Assembly (NCBI RefSeq): GCF_009834785.1
Contig: NZ_WUYX01000008.1
Coordinates: forward strand, 27,814 to 91,813
DNA from: Natronorubrum halalkaliphilum
Lineage (GTDB): Archaea; Halobacteriota; Halobacteria; Halobacteriales; Natrialbaceae
Direction: 5' to 3'
DNA: 64,000 nt
Position numbers and translations under genes: made by a program. Positions 8,441 to 17,059 of this stretch are shown one piece after another. How positions within the stretch are numbered: position 1 is the stretch's first letter; every line of letters starts with the position of its first letter. The notes under the pieces are model-generated. The model was given only the letters and a program-made list of their open reading frames with translations, did no database searches and was not told the DNA's origin.

Positions 8441-9961
8441 TCAACACGCGTAGCTGACCCGCTCGTTCGACGTCGGATCACCGACCGGCCCGTCCGAGTC
8501 GACCGGCTGTTCGACGTGATAGATGGTTAGCGACTCGACGCCGTGCTCGAGATCGAGACGCTCACAGAGTGCCGCCGCCGCCGGCTCGTAGTGGGTGTCG
8601 CCTGCGTACCGGATCTCGTTGCCGTATCGCTTCCAGAGCGTGGACGGATACCGCTCCCCGTCGGGCGGTCCGTCGAACGCGACGTCCCCGCCGTTGATCG
8701 CGTCGATCGTCTCGCCCGACTCGAGTTCGGCTTCGGCGACGTACCAGCTCGTGGAATCCGGCGGATTCGGCGCGAAAAAGGCCCAGCTCGCGTCGGACAG
8801 TTCGTCGTCCAGTTCCGGCGCCGGCGAGTCGACGAGTCCGACTGCCGTTACCTGCCAGACGACCGTCGTCAGCAACACACAGACGAGGAACACGGAACTC
8901 GCCACGTGAGCGATGCGCCGAACGCGAGGGGGAACCGCGGGAATGCCGGGCGTCGCCGATTTGGTCGCGGCCGTTCGGAGCGACGGCGATAGCTGAAACT
9001 CGAGGGGCGCGTCGGTCTTTGAAACGATAGTTCTCAGAAGGTCCTCGACGCGGTCCCAGGCCCGCGGCGGGAGAAACAGGAGCAACGCGGCGACCATGAC
9101 GAACGGAAAGACGCCGAGGCGCATCGTCGCGGCCATTCCGACCTGTGCGACGACGAACGCGGCGACGAGTGCGATCCGAAGCCGATCGGTAAACAGGACG
9201 AGAAACACCGACGAGGTGAGCAGGCCGATCCAGAACCAGTTAGCGACGGTGAGAAGCGTAGCGTACTCCGCGAGCAGCGGGCCGAGTGCGGTAAAGTACT
9301 CCTCGAGGCGGAAGATCCGTCGGACGGCCGTACCGGACAACCAAATGTCGCTCTGGAACTTGAGCGCCGCGTTGACCGCGTAGATCGTCACGAAGTGGAG
9401 GAGAATCGTCACGGTGGCCATCGAGCAGCGGCGACGACCGGCCTCGTCGTCCGGACGGCGGGGGTTTCCGAGCGACCACCGGGCGTCGAGTGGCAGGAAC
9501 AACCCGAGGAAGAGAAACGAGAGCAAAATCGTGTCGCCGCCGTTGAGCACGTGCGGGTTTCGGGCGTACAGCGAGGTGAGCAAGACGAGCGAGACGGCCG
9601 TCGCGAGCCGGGTTCGGTAGCCGACGAGCAGGGAGACGGCGGCACAGCCGGCGAGAGCCAACAGGAGCCCCTGGACCCACGCCGATCCGGACAGGGCGTG
9701 GAGCGACCACGTCGCGAACAGCGGATACGTCTCCGCCAGCGCCGAGCGGGGAAAGACGCCGGCGTCGGTGTAGAAGGTCACCAGCCCCGGCAGCCGATAG
9801 ACGGTCAGATCGAAGAGCAAGAGGAGGCCGAGCGCGATTCGGAACGCGCCGAGGGCTCGCGGATCGATTCCGAGCCGCGGCTCGACGACTGCGCGCAGTG
9901 ACTCGAGTCCCGGAGACCGCTGGTCGGTTCCGTTCGAAGAGTGCTGTCGGGAGGGAGTCAT
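8441..9961 (-). CDS. HTTM-domain membrane protein (vitamin-K-dependent carboxylase-like)
   Basis: A 506-residue membrane protein. The start of the HTTM domain is recognisable (ALGAFRIALGLLLLFDL near 38-54, then YRLPGLVTFYTDAGVFP), followed by at least seven more hydrophobic segments up to residue ~380 and an exported or soluble C-terminal region to the end. HTTM is the horizontally transferred membrane domain shared with vitamin-K-dependent gamma-carboxylase; its biochemical role in archaea is not established. It is convergent with the small membrane protein upstream. The ATG at 9961 is the first start in a consistently GC3-rich frame. Confidence 0.8.
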   Translation of the reverse strand: MTPSRQHSSNGTDQRSPGLESLRAVVEPRLGIDPRALGAFRIALGLLLLFDLTVYRLPGLVTFYTDAGVFPRSALAETYPLFATWSLHALSGSAWVQGLLLALAGCAAVSLLVGYRTRLATAVSLVLLTSLYARNPHVLNGGDTILLSFLFLGLFLPLDARWSLGNPRRPDDEAGRRRCSMATVTILLHFVTIYAVNAALKFQSDIWLSGTAVRRIFRLEEYFTALGPLLAEYATLLTVANWFWIGLLTSSVFLVLFTDRLRIALVAAFVVAQVGMAATMRLGVFPFVMVAALLLFLPPRAWDRVEDLLRTIVSKTDAPLEFQLSPSLRTAATKSATPGIPAVPPRVRRIAHVASSVFLVCVLLTTVVWQVTAVGLVDSPAPELDDELSDASWAFFAPNPPDSTSWYVAEAELESGETIDAINGGDVAFDGPPDGERYPSTLWKRYGNEIRYAGDTHYEPAAAALCERLDLEHGVESLTIYHVEQPVDSDGPVGDPTSNERVSYAC

Positions 9962-10039
9962 TCGGGGTGACCTGAGTGTCGGTCACAGCGTTACAAACAG
10001 GAGTACAAGTGCTTTGTCGTCGCTCGCTTGCAGTTCGGG

Positions 10040-10141
10040 TACCGCAGACGGCATGCGTTCGCGGAACCGGTGGTTCGGACGATGGTGACGGCGTTCGCGG
10101 AACGCAGTGAGCCGGACGATGGTGACGGCGTTCGCGGAACG
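10040..10141. repeat. 37-bp-period tandem repeat
   Basis: Two perfect 29-bp copies beginning CGGACGATGGTGACGGCG lie at 10076-10104 and 10113-10141, period 37 bp. A third, partial copy (GCGTTCGCGGAAC) lies near 10055-10067. The array sits in the gap between the HTTM gene start and the MGMT-like gene end. Function unknown. Confidence 0.85.
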
Positions 10142-10206
10142 ACTCGAGAACGAGCGCCCACCGGCGTCACGGACCGCTATGCGATACCGACGAAACGCCG
10201 CTACAG

Positions 10207-10677
10207 TTACAGTCCTTCGAGCGACCGCAACTTCTGTTCGACGGCCGGCGGCGCAGCGCTCGGCCCGTCGCGGACGCGGTGGTCGGGAATCAGGATCGGT
10301 GCGGGGTTCTCGTCGAGGGCCGTTCGGACGAGGATGACGTCGTCCTCGTCGTCTGGATCGAGTTCCGGCGTCATTCGGGTGAGTGCCTGGACGCTGACCT
10401 GCTCGCCGTAGGGAATACCGCGCACCTGTTCGAGAACCGCGCGCTGGTCGGTCGGAACGGTCAGGGCGACCTGCACGTCGGCGAAGTCGACCTCCTCGAT
10501 TCCGTCGAGGTACTCGAAAATCTGATCGAGAACCGGGTGGTCGGATTCGGCGTCGTCCTCCGGGGTTGTGGGAAACGAAACGCGCAGGATACGCCCGCTG
10601 GCGGCACCGAGCTGGACGTATCGATCGAGATACGGTGATTCCTGCGCGTAGATTCCGGCGTCCGTGACGTCCTCCAT
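10207..10677 (-). CDS. MGMT-family-like protein lacking the alkyl-acceptor cysteine
   Basis: A 156-residue protein whose C-terminal half follows the DNA-binding domain of O6-alkylguanine-DNA alkyltransferases: VRGIPYGEQVS matches the conserved IPxGxxxS helix, and LIPDHRV occupies the place of the PCHR active site. The acceptor Cys is replaced by Asp (D132), so alkyl transfer by the normal mechanism is not possible; ATL proteins, by comparison, carry Trp there. A damage-recognition or regulatory role is inference. The start at 10677 fits the homologous N-terminus and has an AT-rich GAATATTC about 32 bp upstream. The gene is divergent from trpC, and similar Cys-less proteins beside trpC are, as I recall, common in haloarchaea. 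Confidence 0.75.
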   Translation of the reverse strand: MEDVTDAGIYAQESPYLDRYVQLGAASGRILRVSFPTTPEDDAESDHPVLDQIFEYLDGIEEVDFADVQVALTVPTDQRAVLEQVRGIPYGEQVSVQALTRMTPELDPDDEDDVILVRTALDENPAPILIPDHRVRDGPSAAPPAVEQKLRSLEGL

Positions 10678-10813
10678 AAATTCGTGTAGGTGATACGGAC
10701 TTGAATATTCGCCGGTCGATGGCTGTCGCCCCTCGAGCGAGGGCCACAGCGGAACGCTCGGACTGGCTCGCAGCGCCGATTCGATGACGAACCGGCGCAA
10801 TGACGCAAGCCTT

Positions 10814-10841
10814 TTGTACACATGAGTACGTTGATGTACAA
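10814..10841 (+). promoter_or_regulatory. Putative TRP-box operator at the trpCBA promoter
   Basis: An inverted repeat TTGTACA (10814-10820) and TGTACAA (10835-10841), with the TGTACA cores spaced exactly 20 bp and a half-match GAGTACG between them, ends 2 bp before the trpC ATG. The left arm overlaps the TATA-like CTTTTGTA, 28 bp upstream of the start. TGTACA is the known TRP box bound by the TrpY repressor in Methanothermobacter, so repression by occluding promoter and start site is a reasonable inference. Confidence 0.65.
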
Positions 10842-10843
10842 CA

Positions 10844-11635
10844 ATGAACTCCGATACCGAGCTCGCTCCCGCGGTGGAGTCGATCCTCGAGGCCGCCCGG
10901 GAGCGGTCGGGTAGTGACGGTGATGTCGTGGACGTGGACGCGCGGTCGTTGTCCGACGCGTTGACGCGAGCGGAGGCCGACGGCCGCGTTCCGGTGATCG
11001 CCGAAGTAAAGCCCACGAGTCCGACCGCCGACGGCGCGCGCGAAGACGACCCCGTCGAACTTGCCGAAGCGATGGTCGAGGGCGGAGCGGCCGCGATCTC
11101 CGTGCTTACCGAGCCGAGTCACTTCGGCGGCTCGCCCGAAGCGCTCACTCGAGTTCGGGAGGCCGTCGACGTCCCCGTCCTCCGAAAGGATTTCGTCCTC
11201 GAGGAAGCGCAGATGGACCTCGTGGCGGCCGACCTCCTGTTGCTCATCGTCCGGTTCGTCGACGATCTCGAGGCTCTGGTCGCGGCCGCCCGCGAACGCG
11301 GGTTCCAGCCGCTGGTCGAGGTTCACGACCGGGCGGAACTCGAGACCGCGCTCTACGCGGGCGCGGACCTGATCGGCGTGAACAACCGGGATCTGGGGCG
11401 ACTCGAGGTGGACCTCGAAACCTTCGAGTCCGTGGCCCCCCAGGCTCCGACTGACGTCACGCTGATCGCCGAGAGCGGCGTCTCGTCTCCCGAAGACGTT
11501 CGGCGGATGCGCAAGGCGGGGGCCGACGGCCTCCTGATCGGCAGCGCGATCATGGACCACGGCGCGGACGACAGCGACGTCGCCGAGAACACGCGGCGAC
11601 TGGTCGACGCGGACGACGGTAGCGAGGAGGCATGA
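10844..11635 (+). CDS. trpC: Indole-3-glycerol-phosphate synthase
   Basis: TIM-barrel enzyme closing the indole ring in tryptophan synthesis (CdRP to indole-3-glycerol phosphate with loss of CO2 and water). The 263-residue product shows the barrel signatures: [11 protein letters not shown] (catalytic Lys), [10 protein letters not shown] (second Lys), LIGVNNRDL, and LIAESGVSS near the phosphate site. It heads the trpC-trpB-trpA operon with a 31-bp gap to trpB. The start codon is 2 bp after a TGTACA-type inverted repeat and 28 bp after a TATA-like element, so the mRNA is probably leaderless and tryptophan-regulated. Confidence 0.96.
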   Translation: MNSDTELAPAVESILEAARERSGSDGDVVDVDARSLSDALTRAEADGRVPVIAEVKPTSPTADGAREDDPVELAEAMVEGGAAAISVLTEPSHFGGSPEALTRVREAVDVPVLRKDFVLEEAQMDLVAADLLLLIVRFVDDLEALVAAARERGFQPLVEVHDRAELETALYAGADLIGVNNRDLGRLEVDLETFESVAPQAPTDVTLIAESGVSSPEDVRRMRKAGADGLLIGSAIMDHGADDSDVAENTRRLVDADDGSEEA

Positions 11636-11666
11636 GCGGCGACCGACACACCCACGGAGACAATAC

Positions 11667-12938
11667 ATGAGCACGAGCGACCACGACGACGACTCCCAGC
11701 GCGAGCGCGACAGCGAGAGCACGTTCGGCGACTACGGCGGCCAGTACGTCCCCGAGGCCCTGATGCCGGCCGTACAGGAACTCGAGGACGCCTACGAACG
11801 CTACGTGCTCGAAAACGAGGACGGCTTCATGGACGAGTTCCGCGAGCGGATGCGGGATTTCGGCGGGCGACCGACGCCGCTCCAGCGCGCGGACCGACTG
11901 AGCGAGCGCTACGACCGCGAGATCTACCTCAAGCGCGAGGATCTGGTCCACGGCGGGGCTCACAAACTGAACAACGCGCTCGGACAGGTGCTGCTGGCCA
12001 AGTACATGGGCAAGGAGCGTATCATCGCCGAGACCGGTGCCGGACAGCACGGCACCGCGACCGCGATGGCGGCGGCCCACCTCGACATGCCCTGCGAGAT
12101 CTACATGGGCCGGACCGACATCAACCGCCAGCGGCCGAACGTCTATCGGATGCGGATGAACGGTGCGGAAGTGAACCCGGTCACGGCCGGCAGCGGCACG
12201 CTGAAGGAGGCGATCAACGAGACGATGCGCGACTGGGCGACGACCGTCGAGACGACCCACTACGTCATCGGGAGCGTCGTCGGTCCGCATCCGTTCCCGA
12301 AACTGGTCCGTGACTTCCAGGCCGTCATCGGTCGGGAAGCCCGCGAGCAGATTCGAGAGCGGGCCGGCCGACTCCCCGACAGCGTCGTCGCCTGCGCCGG
12401 CGGCGGCTCGAACACGATGGGGACGTTCCACGAGTTCGTTCCCGACGACGACGTTGATCTGCTCGCGGTGGAGGCCGGCGGTTCGAGCCTCGAGATCGAC
12501 GAATCGGCGGGACTCGCCCCGAACTCCGCGACGCTCTCGACGGGCACCGACGGGGTGCTCCACGGAGCCATGACGAAACTGCTCCAGAGCGAGGACGGCC
12601 AGATCATGGAGTCTCACAGCGTAAGCGCCGGACTCGACTACGCCGGCGTCGGTCCCGAACTGTCCTACCTCGTCGATACCGGCCGCGTCACACCGGCCAG
12701 CGTCGACGACGACGCCGCGCTCAACGGATTCCACCGCCTGTCGCGGCTCGAGGGGATCATCCCGGCCCTCGAGTCGAGTCACGCCCTCGGCTATCTCGAG
12801 GAGCACTACGAGGAACTCGGCGACCTCATCGTCCTCAACGTCTCCGGCCGCGGCGACAAGGACCTCGAGACGGTGCTCGAGGAGACCGAGAAGCGCGACC
12901 TCGAGGCCGCCCCCGAGGTCGAGGTGTTCGACGGATGA
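11667..12938 (+). CDS. trpB: Tryptophan synthase beta chain
   Basis: PLP enzyme condensing indole with serine. The 423-residue protein contains the PLP-lysine motif [12 protein letters not shown] with K100, the glycine-rich phosphate loop [10 protein letters not shown], and EDLVHGG before the Lys. The N-terminus carries about 18 extra acidic residues before the conserved [11 protein letters not shown], a usual haloarchaeal extension. It belongs to the canonical trpB1 type that pairs with TrpA, consistent with the trpA start overlapping its stop by 4 bp (ATGA). Confidence 0.97.
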   Translation: MSTSDHDDDSQRERDSESTFGDYGGQYVPEALMPAVQELEDAYERYVLENEDGFMDEFRERMRDFGGRPTPLQRADRLSERYDREIYLKREDLVHGGAHKLNNALGQVLLAKYMGKERIIAETGAGQHGTATAMAAAHLDMPCEIYMGRTDINRQRPNVYRMRMNGAEVNPVTAGSGTLKEAINETMRDWATTVETTHYVIGSVVGPHPFPKLVRDFQAVIGREAREQIRERAGRLPDSVVACAGGGSNTMGTFHEFVPDDDVDLLAVEAGGSSLEIDESAGLAPNSATLSTGTDGVLHGAMTKLLQSEDGQIMESHSVSAGLDYAGVGPELSYLVDTGRVTPASVDDDAALNGFHRLSRLEGIIPALESSHALGYLEEHYEELGDLIVLNVSGRGDKDLETVLEETEKRDLEAAPEVEVFDG

Positions 12939-13930
12939 CCGACGACCCGGAATCGACGGCCGACGAGTACGACAGCGACGTCGAAGCCGCCATTCGCGAG
13001 AACCATCCCGCGCTCATCACGTACCTCACTGCGGGCGATCCCTCGCTCGAGGAGACCAAGGCGTACGTCGAGGCCCTCGATCGCGGCGGCGCGGACCTGA
13101 TCGAACTCGGGCTCCCGTTCTCGGAACCGATCGCCGAGGGGCCGACGATTCAGGCGGCGATCAACCGCGCGCTCGAGGCCGGAACGACGTCCGAGGGCTT
13201 TTTCGAACTGGTCGCGGACCTCGAGACCGAAGCGCCGTTGCTGGTGATGACGTACTACAACATGATCCTGCAATACGGGGAGCGCGAGACGCCACGCGCC
13301 TCGGACGGTGACGCGGATTCAGAACCACCGCGGAAAAGGCCCGACGTTCGGCCGTTCGTCGAACGCGCGGCCGAAGCCGGCCTCTCGGGAATCATCGTCC
13401 CCGACCTGCCGGCCGAAGAAGCCGATCCGCTGCGCGAGGCCTGCAACGACCACGGACTCGATCTCATCTTCATCGTCGCGCCGACGACCGAGGGCGAGCG
13501 TCTGGACACAATCATGTCTCAGCTCTCCGGGTTCGCCTACGTTCAGGCCCGACTCGGAACGACCGGGGCTCGAGGGGACGTCTCGAACGCGACCCACGAT
13601 AGCCTCGCGCGGCTGTCGGAGTACGACGTCTCGGGACCGAATTCCGACGGCGTTCCAAAGGCGGTCGGGTTCGGCGTCAGCGAAGGCGATCACGCCGCCG
13701 AAATCGTCGAGGCCGGCGCCGACGGCGTCATCGTCGGCAGTGCGCTCATCGACATCGTCGCCTCGAGCGACGAGCCCGCCGCCGACCTCGAGGCCAAAGC
13801 GGACGAACTCAAACGGGGTGCCGTCCGCGGGGCGACGGGCGACGGCGACGGTGATGACGATGCCGAGGGTGACAGAGAAGGGAAGAACGACGACGAAAGC
13901 GACGACGAAGCGACCGCGAGGACGCGGTAG
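12935..13930 (+). CDS. trpA: Tryptophan synthase alpha chain (with acidic C-terminal tail)
   Basis: TIM-barrel lyase releasing indole from indole-3-glycerol phosphate. The 331-residue protein keeps the first catalytic acid E57 in [10 protein letters not shown], but the position equal to bacterial Asp60 is Glu (E68 in IAEGP). An acidic and basic insertion around residues 110-133 follows the MTYYNMIL strand, and the last ~40 residues are a highly charged tail; both make it longer than the ~270 residues usual for TrpA. It overlaps trpB by 4 bp and ends the operon. Feature order and GC3 support the whole reading frame, including the tail. Confidence 0.94.
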   Translation: MTDDPESTADEYDSDVEAAIRENHPALITYLTAGDPSLEETKAYVEALDRGGADLIELGLPFSEPIAEGPTIQAAINRALEAGTTSEGFFELVADLETEAPLLVMTYYNMILQYGERETPRASDGDADSEPPRKRPDVRPFVERAAEAGLSGIIVPDLPAEEADPLREACNDHGLDLIFIVAPTTEGERLDTIMSQLSGFAYVQARLGTTGARGDVSNATHDSLARLSEYDVSGPNSDGVPKAVGFGVSEGDHAAEIVEAGADGVIVGSALIDIVASSDEPAADLEAKADELKRGAVRGATGDGDGDDDAEGDREGKNDDESDDEATARTR

Positions 13931-13980
13931 ATGTACCGGAACCAGAACAGCCATAACTGCAAGCTTGCTACACTCCCGCA

Positions 13981-14778
13981 ATGACTACGACAGGAATCGA
14001 CGCACGACTCGACAGAATCGGCACAGACGGCTCCTACGTAATCGTCCCGATGGATCACGGCATCACGATGGGGGCCGTCCAGGGACTGAAGGACATCGAA
14101 TCGACCATCGACGGCGTCACCAGCGGCGGGGCTGACGCGGTCCTCACCCAGCGGGGGATCGCGCCCCGCGTTCACGAGAACAAGAACGGTAAGGGGTACA
14201 TCGTCCACCTCAACGGCTCGACGACGATCGGTCCCGACGAGCAGGACAAGCGACTGACCGGAACCGTCGAGGAGGCCGTTCGGGTCGGCGCCGACGCCGT
14301 CTCGTTCCACATCAACGTCGGCTCGGACCACGAACCCGACCAGATCTCCCAGCTCTCGGAGGTCACGGAAAAAGCCAAACGGCTCGGGATTCCGGTACTC
14401 GCGATGGCCTACGCCCGCGGTCCGGGCGTCGACTCCGAGGATCCCGAAGCGCTCGGCCACGCCGTCCGCCTCGCGGAGGAACTCGGCGCCGATATCGTCA
14501 AGACGGGCTACAGCGGCGACGCCGAGAGCTTTCAGCACGTCGTCGAGTCGACCCGACTTCCGGTCGTCATCGCCGGCGGCTCGAAAGGGACCGACCGCGA
14601 GACGGTCGACATGGTCCGGGGCGTGATGGACGCCGGCGGTGCGGGCGTCTCGATGGGACGTTCGATCTTCCAGCACGAGGATCCCGAAGCCATCGCGACC
14701 GCCGTCTCCGGTGTCGTCCACCACGACCTCTCGACCGAGGAGGCCCTGTCGAAGGCCGGACTGGCGCTCGAGGCCTGA
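13981..14778 (+). CDS. 2-amino-3,7-dideoxy-D-threo-hept-6-ulosonate (ADH) synthase
   Basis: Class I aldolase-like enzyme (DhnA/FbaB fold, MJ0400 type) that makes ADH, the precursor used by archaea lacking DAHP synthase to enter the shikimate pathway. The 265-residue product shows IVPMDHGITMG (D25), AMAYARGPG (Y144), the Schiff-base lysine K174 in ADIVKTGYSGD, and the phosphate-binding VIAGGSKG and GVSMGRSIF. It starts 50 bp after trpA on the same strand. Its partner, 3-dehydroquinate synthase II, lies 7.5 kb downstream at 22276. Confidence 0.94.
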   Translation: MTTTGIDARLDRIGTDGSYVIVPMDHGITMGAVQGLKDIESTIDGVTSGGADAVLTQRGIAPRVHENKNGKGYIVHLNGSTTIGPDEQDKRLTGTVEEAVRVGADAVSFHINVGSDHEPDQISQLSEVTEKAKRLGIPVLAMAYARGPGVDSEDPEALGHAVRLAEELGADIVKTGYSGDAESFQHVVESTRLPVVIAGGSKGTDRETVDMVRGVMDAGGAGVSMGRSIFQHEDPEAIATAVSGVVHHDLSTEEALSKAGLALEA

Positions 14779-14875
14779 ATCGACGCGTATCGCACCCTTC
14801 TCCGACGCCGTCGATAGCGCGTCGCGATCGACTCGTCGACTGGATTCGCTTTCGGCTGCTTCTTCTGCGGGCCGG

Positions 14876-14915
14876 GTCAGAACGTTCCGATACACCCGAG
14901 CCATGACGTTCTGAC
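14876..14915. repeat. 10-bp perfect inverted repeat in the intergenic region before the NRAMP-like gene
   Basis: GTCAGAACGT (14876-14885) and ACGTTCTGAC (14906-14915) are exact reverse complements separated by 20 bp. The whole gap 14779-15096 (318 bp) otherwise holds a near-palindrome around GGTACC at 14938-14954 and no convincing gene. The dyad could be an operator or a 3' RNA structure of the ADH synthase transcript. Confidence 0.6.
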
Positions 14916-15096
14916 AACAGGTTCGATGTCGGTCCCGTATCGGTACCGGATACGACGCCTGCGTCTGCCACCTGTTTACCCGTCGGTAGCCGTTGCAAGC
15001 CGAACAGACTCGCGTGTCTTGGCGCTTTGGGTTGTATGGAAACACTCCCAGCCGATCGAGTCGGTCCTCACAAGCGGCCTACAGAGGTGGTCATCG

Positions 15097-16338
15097 ATGG
15101 CGAGTGAGAATTACCAGCAGGGCGGCGTTCAGGCGAGGCTCTCCGACTTTCTGGATGCGTACGGACTCGGCGTGCTGTTCGCGGCGAACGTCTTCGGTGC
15201 CGGATCGGTCTACATTCTCGCGGACACCGGCGCGAACTTCGCGTTTGCACTGCTGTGGGTGCTTCCGCTGGCCTTTCTCATCGACATCGCCCTCCACGAC
15301 ATGTCCGCACGGCTGGCGGTCTCACGAGAGCCGTTGACCGACTACATCGTCGACCTGCTTCCCGGTCCGAGCGGCCCGCTGCTCATCGTCTCGATGGCCA
15401 TGATGAGCGCGCTCTGGTCGATCGCAAACTACGCGATCGCCGGCGCGGCGCTGGCGTGGCTCGTTCCCGGACTGGACAACGTCATCATCGGGATCCTGCT
15501 GGCCAGCGGCGTCGGCATCGCGCTCGTCGAGTTGCGTGTCTACGAACGGATCGAAGGGGCCATCGCGGCGATGGTAATTACGGTTTTCGGCTCCTACGGA
15601 CTGCTGTTGGTCGGTCTCGACATCCCTGTCGGTGACGTCGCCGCCGGGCTCATCCCAGTCCTCCAGAGCGAGATCGGCTATCTCACGGCAGTCATCGCCC
15701 TGCTCGGGACGACGGTCTACTGGCCGAACTTCTTCATCCAGTCCAGCATGGGCCCGACCAAGGAGTGGAGCAACATCAGCACGTATCGGCGGGATAACGC
15801 CGCCGGAATCGTCACGACACTGACGATCGGCGCGTTCGTGATGATCGTCTCGGCGGTGACGCTGACCGAGGGACCAACGACGCTCACCGGCCCCGGCGAA
15901 CCGCTCGCCGCTATCCTCGGCGACAGCGCGCTCTACATCTTCCTGTTCGCCGCGTTGCTCGCCAGCTTCAGTTCGGCGACCGGAACGCTGTTCGGTGCCG
16001 GCTACATGGTGCCACAGGCCTTCGGCCACCACACCCGATTCGGCGACGCGAAGTTCAGAGCGACGGTGGTCGGCCTCATCATCTTCTCGGCGATCGCCGC
16101 GTTCTGGCTGCTCGCGAACACCGGGCTTACGCCCGTCAGAATGGCGATCATCATGCCGGCCATCAACGGGCTGATTGCCCTCCCGATCACCGTCCTCGCG
16201 CTCATCGGCGCGGTCAACCGCTATCGGGACGTCTCGACGAAAGAGAACATCGCGTTCGCGCTGGTCGCGCTCGTCCTGTTGATCGGGAGCGTCACGACGG
16301 CCGAGTCGCTCGCAGCGACCATCTCGGGGTGGCTCTAG
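15097..16338 (+). CDS. NRAMP-related transporter with altered metal-site residues
   Basis: A 413-residue membrane protein of the NRAMP/LeuT-like fold with about 11 hydrophobic segments. The first unwound helix reads NVFGAGSVYILADTGANF where canonical NRAMPs have DPGN, and the TM6 site reads TVYWPNFFIQSS where canonical members have a metal-binding Met before Pro-His. The Asp, Asn and Met metal ligands are therefore missing, so Mn2+/Fe2+ transport cannot be assumed. I chose the ATG at 15097 because a Shine-Dalgarno-like GAGGTGG lies just upstream and the protein then begins at the conserved cytosolic N-terminus; a longer frame to 14926 has atypical codons. Confidence 0.8.
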   Translation: MASENYQQGGVQARLSDFLDAYGLGVLFAANVFGAGSVYILADTGANFAFALLWVLPLAFLIDIALHDMSARLAVSREPLTDYIVDLLPGPSGPLLIVSMAMMSALWSIANYAIAGAALAWLVPGLDNVIIGILLASGVGIALVELRVYERIEGAIAAMVITVFGSYGLLLVGLDIPVGDVAAGLIPVLQSEIGYLTAVIALLGTTVYWPNFFIQSSMGPTKEWSNISTYRRDNAAGIVTTLTIGAFVMIVSAVTLTEGPTTLTGPGEPLAAILGDSALYIFLFAALLASFSSATGTLFGAGYMVPQAFGHHTRFGDAKFRATVVGLIIFSAIAAFWLLANTGLTPVRMAIIMPAINGLIALPITVLALIGAVNRYRDVSTKENIAFALVALVLLIGSVTTAESLAATISGWL

Positions 16339-16459
16339 GTTCCCACAAGACGCTGTGCGAGACAGACCTCCGTTTCGCCGACGGAACGGATGGTCCGGTT
16401 CCCAAAGCCCGGACTATGCGTGACGAACAGTTATTCCACCCCGCCGTGTACCCGCCCCC

Positions 16460-17050
16460 GTGTCAGGGCCCTCGTTTCGGACGCATTTACTCGAGCGGAC
16501 CGACACCGGGCAGTACACCGAACTGCTGTACGACGACGGGGTGAACGACGCGGTGCTGGTCTGTGCCGCCCACGGCGGACAGACCGAGCCCGGAACCGCC
16601 GAACAGGCGGTCGAGTTAGCCGCCAGACTACCCCGGGCTAGCTGCTGGGCATGTCTCGGCTACGACGAACACCACAGCGCGTTCGAGCTGTGGCATCCGC
16701 CCTCGAGCGCCTTCTCGCCCGACGCGTATCCGTTGCTCGCCGAGATCGCCGACCGCGGTTTCGAGACGGTTATCAGCTTTCACGGGCTCGACGACGACCG
16801 AGTTCTCGTCGGCGGCGGGGTCGATACCGACACGAAACGCCGAGTGAGCGATCGCCTCGAGTCGGCCGTCACCCATCCCGTCGAACCGGTCTCGTCGGGG
16901 CGGTACGCCGGCGTCAGCCCGAACAATTTCGTCAACTGGCTCTCGGCCGACGGCGGCCTTCAACTCGAGCAGAGCGCGGCCGTCCGACTCGACGAGGGCG
17001 ACGCCGTCGTTGCCGTCCTGGAGAATTTGATCGAGCGCGGCCGTCTCTAA
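16460..17050 (+). CDS. Poly-gamma-glutamate hydrolase-like zinc hydrolase (DUF867)
   Basis: A 196-residue protein of the phage-type poly-gamma-glutamate hydrolase family. The zinc-site motifs appear as CAAHGGQTEPGT (H38, E43) and VISFHGLDDD (H108), followed by the family's VSPNNFVNWLS and GLQLEQS stretch. In phages and bacilli these enzymes cut gamma-PGA; several Natrialbaceae make gamma-PGA, so a capsule-turnover role is possible but inferred. No signal peptide is visible. Translation starts at GTG 16460, supported by a TTATTC TATA-like box 28 bp upstream. Confidence 0.78.
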   Translation: MSGPSFRTHLLERTDTGQYTELLYDDGVNDAVLVCAAHGGQTEPGTAEQAVELAARLPRASCWACLGYDEHHSAFELWHPPSSAFSPDAYPLLAEIADRGFETVISFHGLDDDRVLVGGGVDTDTKRRVSDRLESAVTHPVEPVSSGRYAGVSPNNFVNWLSADGGLQLEQSAAVRLDEGDAVVAVLENLIERGRL

Positions 17051-17059
17051 TCGGCTGAT

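Noticed and set aside
10040..10141. CRISPR array
   Set aside because: Only two full units with an 8-bp spacer and a partial third; no leader, no cas genes.
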